From positions 8,653,001 to 8,717,000 of the forward strand of contig CM069597.1 of the NCBI GenBank assembly GCA_035771175.1: a stretch of 64,000 nucleotides of DNA, in the 5' to 3' direction. Of the stretch, positions 24,469 through 35,669 are shown piece by piece. The translations under genes and the position numbers were made by a program. The stretch comes from Paratinospora sagittata (taxonomy: Eukaryota > Streptophyta > Magnoliopsida > Ranunculales > Menispermaceae). Every line of letters starts with the position of its first letter. Position 1 is the first letter of the stretch. Below the pieces are notes generated by a model. It worked only from the letters and a program-made list of their open reading frames with translations, did no database searches and was not told where the DNA came from.

Positions 24469-27122
24469 TGTAACACCCCGTGCTTTTAATTAATATATTT
24501 GGTTGACTTATACGTATACTGAAGAGTATAATACATATATAAGTACCTTTAAAGTCATGTATTCATGTGACAAATGAACTTGAAAATTTAAAAAGTGAGT
24601 CCGGAATGTGATTTTAAATAGAAATCGATTTATAATACCTGTATTCCTCATGTGAATTGAGTGAAGAAGAAAAAAAAATGACTGTTCATTTGCAGGTACT
24701 GTTCACGGAACAGTACCGTAAATAGTACTCATATGAAAAAAAAAAATAAAAGTAAAAGAAGTTGTTGAGGACGAAAAGAAAGAAAGAAGAGAAAGTGAAA
24801 GAAAGGAAAGAACGAAGGGGAAACGACGGATTCGTGGCCAAGTTTGACGTGTCGGTAAGCTATTTTTGCTATTTTTCGTCGTGAAATTGATCTTTAACTA
24901 TGTATGACGATTCTAGCAGAGTAATTTTAGCTATGAGAGTCGTTTTACGGTATTTTCGAAATTGGGGTTTTTATCCAACTTGAATGAAAATTTGTTCGAA
25001 AGGTGAAAAAACACTCCCTAGACTATAGAATCCCCGAATATGTGGTTAAATTTTATTTATTTGTTCATTTGGAATTTTTATGGCTGTTGGAAGTTAGAGT
25101 TTATATTGAAGACCTTTTGAATCATATTAAAACCCGATGAAACTCCAGTTTAAGGCTATAGAATGGTAGAATGAACTGTTGTGAGTCTATCGATGCTAAT
25201 TTCATGATTTTTGGAGACCGTTTGACAATTTTAGTAAAAATTTACATGTTTCCCATGAATAGTGATGTGAACAGTATTGTGAATAGTATTGTGCTATATC
25301 CAGTGAATAAAATGGAATTGTAATCTAATGAAACTCCGGTTTGAGATTATAGAATTCTAGAGAACTGAATTTCGGACATTTCGATACTAAGATTTTGATT
25401 TTTGGATATGATTTGATATTTTTAGTAACTAAATATATGGTTTTTGTGAGTAAAATTTACTTTCGTGACCTTCGCGAACGTGTAAAACCTTAGTAAAATA
25501 CCTGTTGAAGGTAGTATAATGGTTGTATGACTGATTTTACACATGTCGATGTGGACAGAATAATTTTAGGAATGTTCTATATTTTTAATAAAATTGATAT
25601 ATGTTCCAGTAGAAAAAAATAAAATTGAGAACTAGTCGAAATATGAATTGGAAATCTATTTTCACTGTTCTTTCTTGTGGAAATATCTAGATTGACCACA
25701 GAAACGGTATAATAGCATTTTCAACTGCTTATGAGTCCTAAAGTCAGTGAAAAATTAAATATGTAAATGAAAACTGTGTATTTACGCGAGAAATAGATAT
25801 GAATAAATAGTGCAATAATTCCCTCTGGGAATGTGGAGCTATTGTAATGGTGTTTAAGTGAGTTTGAATGGTGTTTAGTTGATTTTAATGATTAAATATG
25901 ACTTGAATTTTATATGTGTAGTGTTTGAAATTGGGAGTTTGATGTATTGGTGACTTATCGTGAGAGACCATTGATGCTGAAAATTTGATGATGCATTTGT
26001 AATTGGTGATGATCATTTTTGTTGGACATTAGTAGCACATTGACTTAGACCGATTGTTTAACCACTGTGAGTATATTTTCTTGATTTTGGTTCTTGTATG
26101 ACATTTTATTTATATGAAATGTTTAACTGTAAACATGTTATATACGTAAATGCATTGTATTTTATTGATCAATCAAAATGATTTTGGCATTTGGAGTATG
26201 CGAGACGTGTGAAAGCAGATCGCATATGTTGTCATTTCGTTAGGAATTAGACCCGGATGAGTATTATGCGTAACCTTATCGTCAGTAGGCCTATCCTAAC
26301 AAGAATTGGAGATCCTTGAAATGACTGTGAATTGAGTAATGTGAGGTCCGAGCATAGGCTCCTTATCGGTGTATAATAAAGAGTTAGTACCCGCTCCATT
26401 ATGAGAAGGAGGGAGATTGTGGTTTTAGTTGAAAATGATGCATTGTTTTCTTGAAAAATCATGAAATCTATGTTGTTGACATGTGTGATATATTTGTTGA
26501 ATGATGCATGTGTTTAATAATTGTTTTAAATGATTTTAAATGCCATGTTTCCCTAAATGCATATGATTGCTATACCAAGAGATATATTCACTGAGCTTGT
26601 TGATTGCTCACTCCATTTCCTCTAATATTTCAGGTACCGAGTCGAAGGGAAAAAGAAAAATCCGTGAGCGATAATCACATGATTGCATTCATCTGGTATT
26701 GTATGCTTGGAGGAAATGGGTTATATTTTTTTATTTTGATATGTATAATTATCACATACTATATATATAATATCACCTAGATGGGTTGTGTGGTGATGTG
26801 GATTATAGTTAAATACTTTAGTTATACAATGCTTGTGATGATGGAATGGGATGATCGTACATATCTATCATGTGAGAATTTAATTTGTGGAATAAATGGA
26901 ATGAATGAGATGATTATCTATATATATATATTTGATTTGATTTGTGATATATTAGGGAAAAATGTGAAATGTCCATTTTATGGGGAGATGCTGTTAAAAT
27001 TTCTAAAAACGTTTGGGAATTATTGTGAATGTCCGTTGAGGCTGACAGTGTATATGGGTATGTACAGTGTATAGTACATTGTGCCGGTCATGACGTCAGC
27101 CTACGTCAGGGGCGTCGTGACA
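24469..27122 (+). mobile_element. Solo LTR, Ty3/gypsy type, 2654 bp
   Basis: Starts TGTAACACCCCG, ends GGCGTCGTGACA, and is flanked by a perfect 5-bp target duplication GTGAT (24464-24468 and 27123-27127). No internal retrotransposon genes remain, so it arose by LTR-LTR recombination. A perfect inverted repeat GTACTGTTC/GAACAGTAC lies at 24696-24716. The late part carries the GAGCTTGTTGATTGCTCAC motif typical of this LTR group before the polyadenylation region. Inserted in the PMD gene. Confidence 0.95.
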
Positions 27123-27127
27123 GTGAT

Positions 27128-29278
27128 CATGATCGGAGGGCTCATCAAGTGTCTTCGTGATCGCCTTTAGCATAGGTGCAAGTCCTCGCCTTCACCCTCG
27201 CCAGTGCTCGCCTACCTCTTCCTCCCCAATATTCTACTTCGCCCCTACCCTCGTTTGGGTCCTCGCCTGGCTCATCATGTCTTTCTATAATCCCCTATGG
27301 CAGCTCATCTTCAAATGGCACAGGGTCAACCCCAACATGTGTAGTTGTGTCGAATAACACAAAAAGGTTCTTGATGTGAGGTTGACGCGTGAACATCCGC
27401 AAATGAATAAGGGCCAGTGGTAGGGGTAATGGGACTTTGGTGAAATATGGACGATGGTTCTTCTGTAGTTCCCACCCTCAACAGATGTTCCAAGTGCGCC
27501 GTTTGCAATGCAGTCATTGCAGTCTGGTTAATCTGCCTGAGGGCAGATACATCATTAGTCTGACTGTGCAAGTGGACCTGAGCTAAGTTGGAAGCCTGAA
27601 AAAAAAAATTACCTAAGCTAAATTAAAAGACAATAACAAATAATTTTAAAAATATAAGAAGCAAAATGCATGTTTTCACCAAGTAGTTAATGGTTGCTCC
27701 GGTTACAGTCATATACTTTCGCGTCACCGACCGATACCATATCATGTACGGGTCATAATAATTGAGGGTTGACGATGCATGACCCTAGTAGGCTTCACCC
27801 TCGGCCAAGTTTTCCTCCCGTTCCTCCCATTGAGCAACACAATCTTTATGGACCACCTGCCAATTAGCATCGGCCTGTCCTCTCATGTTGTAATCATGAA
27901 GATCGAGTCTTGTGTTGCACGACTGATGAATTGTTTGTCTCATTCCAAACTGATGCAACACTCAATCAGGCCGGTGTAGCTCGATTATGGAGAAACAAAT
28001 CAACGGTGACATAGTCCGCCATATGTGTCTTCCACGATGATAGTACTCAGGCAATTCATTGATTAATTCATCTAAGTATGGTGTCCATATCATCTGAATA
28101 ACTGTATACTAGTGTCAGTGGTGATATGCAACAAAATTATAAGTTATCAATGATCATTAATTCTTCAATGAAATTTACCTGTTGAGGAGTTTGCGTGTCC
28201 AGAATCTCCCGATATTTATGCAAGACATGCATTGGGACCTAGGCGGTAACGAGAACGTTTCTCCATCTGCAAAACAAATAGAGAAATTAATTCAATGATA
28301 TAAATATATAATGTTATATTTATAACTCAAAAAATAAAGGCTACTTTCAATTTACCTATATCCTAATGGAGGTGGCAACAATAGATGTGCATGCGGCCTA
28401 GCTGGATCAGCATGGGTATTATCAAGCATTTGTGGAGCTAAAAAGGGAAATCAGTCTCATGCCCACAATTGCAATAGAATAAGGGCTCGTTAGACACCTT
28501 GCTTCTCAAAAACAATCGCACGACACATTTGACGATATAGCCATGCCAAGGTCGCAATCCCCCATGCGAAAGTGCCAGCCGCGTCAAAATTCGCAAAGTA
28601 AAGGTAGGAAGCACGAATGTACCAAGTTGTTTGATTGATCTGAGAATAAGCATCCCCCAATTAGTTGCAAGATGTACACTCGTGCATACCTTTCAATCTA
28701 AATCTCGGTGGCATGCTCGGGCAATGATGTCACTCTATTTCTAAGTGTGGATAACTTTAGTCTACCCCCACGTCAGTCGTTCTCCTGTGGGGTAAATCCA
28801 AGCAGCTCAAGACAGACCTCATCATAGTCTATGTCGGTAGATCCACTCACGGGGAGACCATCAACTGACAGACTGAATAGAATCTCTACATCTTGTAGAG
28901 TGATGGTCGCCTCACCTACTGCCAAGTGAAACATATGGGTCTCTTGTCGCCATCTTTCAATGAAAGCCATGATCAGATGCCAATCCAATTGTATAAACCC
29001 AACACGTGCCGCACCGTAGAACCCCGCCCTCTGAAGGTACGGAAGAATGCGATGATCTAGTGAATAAGTGCGGTTTATAACAACTTGGCTGCGACGGCAG
29101 TGCAGCTCTTGGACCTCCTCTAAAAACACAAAAGAAGTCAGCATTTATTAAAATAAAAATTGTAAAATGGAATTACGTATCTAAATTTATGGATAATAAC
29201 TTGTCCATCCCAAATGAGACCGGATCGATGGTGGCGCTGAAGTGTCAATAGCGACGGATCTTCGGGCTCCGGGTCCAT
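27128..29278 (-). pseudogene. Plant-mobile-domain (PMD, MAIN-like) gene of the MULE, broken
   Basis: Exon 1 (29278-29201) reads MDPEPEDPSLLTLQRHHR and ends in a GT donor. Exon 2 starts at 29117 (EVQELHCRRSQVV) and contains the PMD signatures YLQRAGFYGAARVGFIQLDW, ERWRQETHMFHL and GEATITLQDVEIL, ending LGFTPQEND before a TGA at 28773. Downstream on minus the family continues with frame changes: FDAAGTFAWGIATLAWLYRQ around 28560, MSPLICFSIIELHRPD near 27985, VLHQFGMRQTIHQSCNTR, and YMIWYRSVTRKY near 27720. The next exon lies around 27571-27330. PMD (PF10536) proteins such as Arabidopsis MAIN and MAIL1 affect transposon silencing and genome stability, and PMD genes are known to be carried by MULEs and gypsy elements. 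The 3' end is split by two LTR insertions. Several in-frame stops show it is no longer functional. Confidence 0.85.
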
Positions 29279-30712
29279 CTAAATTATACAAATATGAGTT
29301 AATGAGATATAGTGGAATCATATGATTTAGTTAAAAAAGTAAGTTGCAGTACCGAAGAAAATTCTCCCTAAATTTATAAATGCAAAAGATAGAAGTTTTA
29401 GCAAAGAATTACGATCATTGTCTAACGACATTGCCCACGCCTTTGCATCAAACCAAATACGAATAATAATGAATTCAATAAAAACTCAACCTTATGCCTC
29501 TAATCCCTACGTCCTCTATAAGAATCTATCAAATAATCAAACTTTTACTTACATGGAGCTCAACATTTTAAAATTAAGTGATGAATAAAAAAAAACAACT
29601 AATGGTATGTTTTTTTTAGGTTGTAAGTGGTTGTGAAGTTTTAGCTTATGTGGTTGAATGCACTAAATAATTAATATCCAAAAAAAAAAGAAGGGCCAAA
29701 ATCCAATCCAGGCATATCTAACTAATGTCTCATGTCCCCCCAATCCTATCAACATTATCCTCAACTCATCCAATCTCCCTATCTCTTTCAAACAATAATA
29801 CCCATCAAAGTATTTTAAAAAAAATGGCATTCAACCATGCAAAAAAATAAAATAAAATAAAATAATTGTTCAATGAAACAAAATAAAATAAAAATTCAAG
29901 AGTTTGTGGTGTGAAATATTACATGAGATTCTTTACTAAAGAGAAATGGCACAGGAAATGCACCAATATTTTGTACAAGAAAGCTGAAATAAAGAAACTA
30001 ATTCTCCTTTTGATGAGAATGTGGCTATTTCTTGCTTAGAATAATCTAGGGCTGATGAAAAATAAATAAATAAATTCACTTTCTCCCATTAAGGCTACGA
30101 TTCTAGAGTTTGAAAAAAAAAAACGATTCTATTATACTTTAAGAGCTTTTGATTGAACAACATCTAAGATAGGATATCCATATATTCAATTGTTTGCCAC
30201 AAACCAAATAATATCATTTCCAACAAATCTTTGGCTTTTTTTAATATAAAAGCATAAAAATGACCCAAGTGTCGAAAGTAACCGAACAACTATTCAATTA
30301 TCATACCACTAAAGAGACAATGAACCGAGTCATGTTCAGCTACCCATAGAGATTCTTTAGCTAGGGATGCTATCTTTTTTTGCCAAATATGCAAGTTCAT
30401 AAGTTAGAGACAAGCTGACTGCCGTCAACACGGGTCAAGTTATACTTATCAATTCAAACAAACAATCAATAACGCCACACTTGTATTAGGATAAACCAGC
30501 TTGAGGCTGAAAATTTATTTTACCAAAATTAATTAACTATGGAATGTAAACATCACAAATCTAATCGATACACCAAAACCAAGTTAAGGGTGGGATTTCT
30601 GTCCAAGGCCTCAAGACATGGGGTTAAATTCTGAAACCGTAGTCGACTTCCCTAATACACATGGACGAGAGACTACTCTAAGCCATGCATAAGGTCAGTT
30701 GAGCGTCATGAC
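29279..30712 (-). other. AT-rich stretch, probable first (leader) intron of the PMD gene
   Basis: No coding sequence recognised. It lies between the PMD start codon and the leader segment at 30713-31094, mirroring the leader-plus-intron layout of the divergent transposase gene. It contains a short (AAATA)n tract near 29846-29866. Confidence 0.45.
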
Positions 30713-31500
30713 CTAGGTTGGAGAAATGGCATCAATCCAAAATTTCAAATATATTGCATATAGCAGAGCAGTCTCGAACAAACCACAATAATACATTAAC
30801 ATGTGCAACTGCAATTTCAACGTTTTGAAGATAAGAAATGCACTACCTAAGAATTTGATGAGCAACAAACATTTTGCAGAACTGACGATTTTTTGAAAGA
30901 GAAAGAACGAGAGATGAACAAGAGTTAGGCTGGCACGACCTTGCCAGAAATGTCGTCGGAACACCGGTATAAATGCCGGAAATACCAACCGAAACAAAGA
31001 GAAATGAGAGAAAGAAAGATTTCACTGTGAAAACGACGTGCATTGTGGGATATTTAGGGCGTTTGTATAAAAGAAGCTGGTGGTAAAAAAACAATTATCT
31101 TCGACGAGTACGATTCAACAAGTGTTTAAAACGTTTGTATTTCAAAAGAAGGCGTCTTTATAAAAGAGCCTTCTTCGAAAATTAAAAAAACTTACCTGCA
31201 AGTTAGAACGCAGTAAATACAGAACCACTCATTTTTGTTTTTACAATTGCATTTCAAACCGCTCCGAGCTCTCTCTTTTTGTTTTCTCTCCGTTCCCGGT
31301 GACTTTTTTAGGGCGATAGATCCGGTGTTCCGTGGTTGTCAACTCTCATTCTCTCTCTTTCAAAATACCCTAATTTCAAAATTTGCTTTGTTGCTCATTA
31401 TATTCTTAGGTATTGCGTTTCTCATCTTCAAAATGTTGAAATTGTAGTTCAAAATGTTAATAGATTATTGTGGTTTGTTCGATATTGTTTTAATTTCTTT
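30713..31500. promoter_or_regulatory. Divergent promoter region with inverted duplicate leaders
   Basis: The minus-strand sequence from about 30965 down to 30760 aligns with the plus-strand sequence 31320-31490. Shared blocks include CCGGTGTTCCG, TTGTTGCTCAT, ATTCTTAGGTA, TTGAAATTG and TTATTGTGGTTTGTTCGA. The arms point outward, toward the PMD gene (minus) and the transposase gene (plus). The centre holds two TATAAAAG boxes (31067 and 31160) in repeated GGCGTTTGTATAAAAGAAG / GGCGTCTTTATAAAAGAG contexts, and an AAGAAGGC...GCCTTCTT palindrome around 31146-31174. Confidence 0.7.
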
Positions 31501-31654
31501 TCACTTTTACTTGTAAATCGATTGAATAGTTTTTCGATTACTTTCAAAATTGAGTCAATTTTTATGCTTTTTTTAAATAAAAAAAAAGATTTGTTGAGGA
31601 ATATTCTCTTCAAGGTTAAAACCTTAACGCACCCACTTCGATCTCTATTGTTTG

Positions 31655-32235
31655 TTAGACCTACTTTTATTGTTTGTTAGAAATTTTTTGTTTAGAAAAT
31701 TTGCTAGACATTTTTTTTAGTAATATCTATGTAGGGTTATTTTTATTTTTTTTTGTATACCACTTAGACCTCTTCTTATTGTTTGTTATAGATTTTTTTT
31801 TTTCAGAAAACTTTCTAGAAATTTTTTTAGTAATATCAAGGTAGGGTTTTTTTTTTTTTTTTTTTTTGTACACCACTTAGACCTATTCTTATTATTTGTT
31901 AGAGATTTGTTTTGGGCAAAATTTGCTAGAGATTTTTTTAGTAATATCTAGGTAGGGTTATTTTAATTTATTTTTTTTTGTACACCACTTAGACCTATTC
32001 TTATTATTTGTTAGAGATTTGTTTTGGGCAAAATTTGCTAGAGATTTTTTTTAGTAATATCTAGGTAGGCTTATTTTAATTTTTTTTTTGTACACCACTT
32101 CGACCTATTCTTATTATTTGTTAGAGATTTGTTTTGGGCAAAATTTGCTAGAATTTTTTTTTAGTAATATCTATGTAGGGTTTATTTTAAATTTTTTTAC
32201 AAGTTTTTCGTACACCACTTAGACCTATTCAGTGT
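31655..32235 (+). repeat. Tandem repeat, ~110 bp unit, about 5.5 copies
   Basis: CACCACTTAGACCTATTCTT-like starts recur near 31758, 31870, 31981, 32091 and 32211, each followed by TATTTGTTAGAGATTTGTTT, GCAAAATTTGCTAGA and TTTTAGTAATATCTA. An earlier degenerate copy begins near 31655. It lies in the leader intron of the MULE transposase gene. Confidence 0.9.
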
Positions 32236-32562
32236 ACTTATTATGGAATTTGGTTAGTTGTATTTTTTGGAATTTTACTTAAAGATCTTAAAAACGTCCA
32301 AAGTAAATGTTAAATCTTTTGCCTTAATAATTTACCGGAGATTTTTCTATGCTTGTTTTTTAAGGTTTTCTAATTTGGCAGATTAAAATTTATTGTAAAG
32401 TTATTTATATTGTCTTTAGGTGCATTTGTTTCTTCTACGACTTTATTTTTCATTTTTTATGTGTTTAGTTTAAAATTTTCTTTAGATGCATTTGAAGTAT
32501 TATTTGCTATAATATTGATATTCCTGTTGATGAGTTTCTTTTGACTGTGTATGTGAATGTAG

Positions 32563-33349
32563 ATGGCAGACAAATTCGTATTAGTAATATGCCATACCAA
32601 TTGGCATTGCAAGAGTTCGATTCGGCATTAGTTTTGAAGAATTTGAAGGGGTTATCTGAAATGTATTGTAGATTACCGATGGTTCAAGAATAAGTATAAC
32701 CTATAGATGTCCGTTGTTTCTTGGAGTTGAGAATTTAAATTATACGACTAATCCGATTAGAAATGAACAAGAGTTAAGGGACATATTTGTCATGGTGTAA
32801 GAGATTCATCCACCTCCTAATAATATGGAGTTATATGTTGATGTTGTCAGTGGAATTCCAACTCAAGCTCATACAAGGAGTTTCCCAAACTATGCACATG
32901 TAGATGGCCCTAGTGCATGAAGATCATTGGAGAACATTGGTCCTAGTACAATGTCACCCATTGAAACCGTAAATGTGGGCACAAGACCTAAGTTTGATGA
33001 TACTTGTCCATTTGTGGCATGTTTATCTGATGATGATGATTTCAATATTGATGATGGTCATGAACAAATTAGTGAAGATAGCGATAAAGATAGTGACAAT
33101 GATGGAGGACAAGAGACAGCTAATCCAATCGATTTGAGTAATGCACTCTTGACGGTAATACAAAATGATGGTTCTTTGTATGCAACTCCATTACAACCGG
33201 AAGACAATGGGTTGAGCATGAAGGATAATAAGACACGTGAAACTCAGTTGCATGGTGTAGGGAGCTCTCACGATACACCTCAACCTACCACGACAGGCTA
33301 TGAGGCTCCATCACCGAGTTTTATGGAACTTAATAATTATGGAACTTAA
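32563..33349 (+). pseudogene. MULE transposase, N-terminal part, broken
   Basis: Begins just after a GAATGTAG acceptor-like site. Read with frame changes, it gives the PB1-like N-terminal region seen in plant MULE transposases: EFDSALVLKNLKGLSEMYCRL, a stop, then VRCFLELRNLNYTTNPI, NEQELRDIFVM, and NNMELYVDVV. An acidic linker follows (DDDDFNIDDGHEQISEDSDK) and then a Ser/Thr/Pro-rich stretch ending MELNNYGT. At least three stops and one frame change are present. The DDE catalytic core is absent; a copia-like LTR starts 22 bases later. The MULE assignment is supported by the C-terminal remnant at 35290-35410. Confidence 0.65.
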
Positions 33350-33370
33350 TAATTAGTCAACTTTTGAAGT

Positions 33371-34391
33371 TGTCAGGAAGCTGATTCAGCATCAGCTCAA
33401 TGAAAAATCTTTTAAAAGTTCTTCAAATAATGTTTCTTTAAGGACGCTGATGGTTATAAGTTGATTGAATTATCAGGACGCTTTCTGGATAGGAGCGCCC
33501 TCACTTTTGGAAATCAACTTAATAACTTTCAGGACGCTGATTGTCCTTCAACGTGTTTTTAAATGTCATATGTTTTAAAAGATAGGACGCTTACTAAGTA
33601 AGTATGGCCCTCATTTTACGATTTTATGTTTTAAAAAGAAGGACGCCCACTCAGTGAGTAACGCCCTCATAAGTATAGTCTTAAATAAAGTCAGGACGCT
33701 AACTGTGCAATAGTGCGCCCTCAGAACAATAAAATGAGTCAGGACGCTCACAACTCGGTAGCACCCTCACTTACCATTCAACAGGACGCTTATACGGAAT
33801 AAGCGCCCTCAAAGAACGAAGCGACAAAGTTGACATTATGCGTCAGGACACTGATTGCGGAATCAGGACACTAATTGCGTAATCAGGACACTAATTCAAC
33901 TATGGTCACTGTTCTGACACGTACACCATATCGGTTTACTTTTCAGAACAATCTGCACAAGAACTTTTCAGATAAATCAGAGATCTTCTCTGATGCATGA
34001 ATCGGGGTATCTTGAAATTCTCCTTATTCATGCTATCTAGAAAGAACCAGAATGTGTATGAAAATTGCAAATGCCATTTTCATATACCACTCTAGCCGTT
34101 GAGTCCCGATGTTCATCTTGAATTTGAAATTCAAGTGTATAACGACTATGTCCCACTAAGTCTATAAATACCGACACTTAGGATCAACCAATTTGCCAAT
34201 CACTTTGTGTTGTGCCAATACTTTTTGAATGTTAGTCTGTGTCAAAATGAATTTCATTTTTCTAATCTTTCAAAGTATTTTTCACTGATATCTTTGTGAT
34301 TACAATAAATCTTCATATTGAACTTCAGTTATACTTTATCTTTGAAAATCTATCTTTACTGGTATCAACTCAAATTCTCAGCACTGATTCA
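33371..34391 (+). mobile_element. LTR of a truncated retrotransposon (copia-like), 1.02 kb
   Basis: TGTCAGGAAG...CTGATTCA bounds. It is followed four bases later by TGGTATCA (34396-34403), a partial primer-binding site. A TCTATAAATACC box lies near 34161 and a polyadenylation-like AATAAATC near 34302. The remaining internal part (34404-34566) is short and non-coding, so only the 5' end of the element survives. No target duplication was found, as expected for a truncated copy. It is inserted in the MULE transposase gene. Confidence 0.6.
33438..33860 (+). repeat. Array of eight AGGACGC...GCGCCCTCA mini-units
   Basis: AGGACGC occurs near 33437, 33477, 33532, 33584, 33640, 33693, 33741 and 33783, followed by three AGGACAC/T variants near 33844-33885. 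Most are closed 15-20 bases later by GCGCCCTCA or a variant. Several enclose small palindromes, such as CGCTTATACGGAATAAGCG. Spacing is irregular (about 38-56 bp). Confidence 0.85.
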
Positions 34392-34566
34392 TATATGGTA
34401 TCATTCATGCTTATGATAAAATTTGACAAATAGTTCAAGATATACAGTTGTACTTGATTTCATATCTTAAGTATTGTATTGAACTATATCAGTAGTTGGT
34501 TAACTATTGATCAGAGAACCAGAAGTTTTCATACATATATTTTATATCTTCTTTGAAAACTATCTT

Positions 34567-35260
34567 TGTGGCGACCCCGCACCCCGGACCACCAACCTCG
34601 CAAGGAATGGCATGCGGAATGCCGGGGCGGGACTCCCAACGTAGGCATCTCCAACCACTTCTCAACCCCCGTGAGGTGATTGAGACCCTATGAGCCTTAT
34701 CCCAAACAATGACATAATATAAAAAGGTCCTAAACAAAACTACCAACCGTATTAATCATCCAGACAAGAGATAATCCATAAAAATGAACCATAAATAAAA
34801 CCATAATCCCTACAGTCCATCAAGATGGACATATACATAAAGTCCAAAACTATGGGTACAAAACAACCGTCATATGCCCACATGGTCTATCTAACAAGTC
34901 CCAAGTCACCCATACTACAATGTGGTAAGTGTTATAATTACATAGTCCAAAATATAATACATCATAATTTAAAACATAGTTCAATCAAAATGCCTCTCAA
35001 CTCACATCGAGGCCTTGGATTCTCTCGCCGGCAAGGCCCTCTATGACTACTCCTTTGCCCTTATTTGGGACAGAAGGACCTGAAAGAGGAAAATGAGGGT
35101 GAGCCAATGGTGCCCTGTGAATAGAATTCAAATATGCTATCAATACTAATCAATAAATATCATGTATGCATGTCAATGTGTAGCATGATTAAAAGCTTAT
35201 AACATATTGCATTATGTTCCAATTAACTTATGTAAATCACTTAAGTTATTGGAAGAATAA
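34567..35260 (-). mobile_element. Partial Ty3/gypsy LTR (3' part), minus orientation
   Basis: On plus it begins TGTGGCGACCCCGC, the reverse complement of an LTR 3' end. Read on minus it contains CATTGGCTCACCCTCATTTT and CAAATAAGGGCAAAGGAG, which closely match the LTR at 47455-47515. The upstream (U3) part is missing. The right boundary is approximate. Confidence 0.7.
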
Positions 35261-35289
35261 TTTTAAAATTGACCATTGCACCCAATTCA

Positions 35290-35410
35290 CCTCCCTCTTG
35301 GATGGGACCAACACATAAGAGAACCGTCCTCAAGGATTTGATGCGGGCATTGTGGACGTGAGGGTCATAATCGGCGTCGTTGTCCAGCTTGTCGTGGAAG
35401 GGCCACCTAA
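35290..35410 (+). pseudogene. MULE transposase, C-terminal zinc-knuckle remnant
   Basis: The plus frame reads DQHIREPSSRI, a TGA at 35339 (probably a former Arg codon), then CGHCGREGHNRRRC, a perfect CX2CX4HX4C knuckle, and ends PACRGRAT followed by TAA 35408. GHNRRxC is the hallmark C-terminal knuckle of plant MURA-type transposases. It is the far end of the gene whose N-terminus is at 32563; the middle was replaced by LTR sequences. Confidence 0.8.
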
Positions 35411-35669
35411 AATTTATTGGCGGCATAATCTTCATGTTTTTTAGATTTTGATAATGATGTAACTTTGTTATTGTAATATGACACTTCTTAATACTTTTGT
35501 TGATAAATCAAACTTATGTACGTCTTGATTCATATGAAAGTGTGTGTATATGGAGATGTGCATCTTATATTATCACAAATGCATTTCATTTTGCATTTAA
35601 TTATATAATTTTTGATGTTGTTTGAATTTAAAATTTATCTTAATGCATACGTTCATAATTTTTGGTATT

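Noticed and set aside
27157..27379. Pro/Ser-rich reading frames on plus
   Set aside because: They are the antisense of the PMD gene's C-terminal exon.
31235..31680. Short reading frames in the MULE leader
   Set aside because: They coincide with the inverted duplicated leader and extend into intron repeats; non-coding leader is the better reading.
35241..35435. 64-codon minus-strand frame
   Set aside because: It is the antisense of the MULE transposase knuckle exon at 35290-35410.
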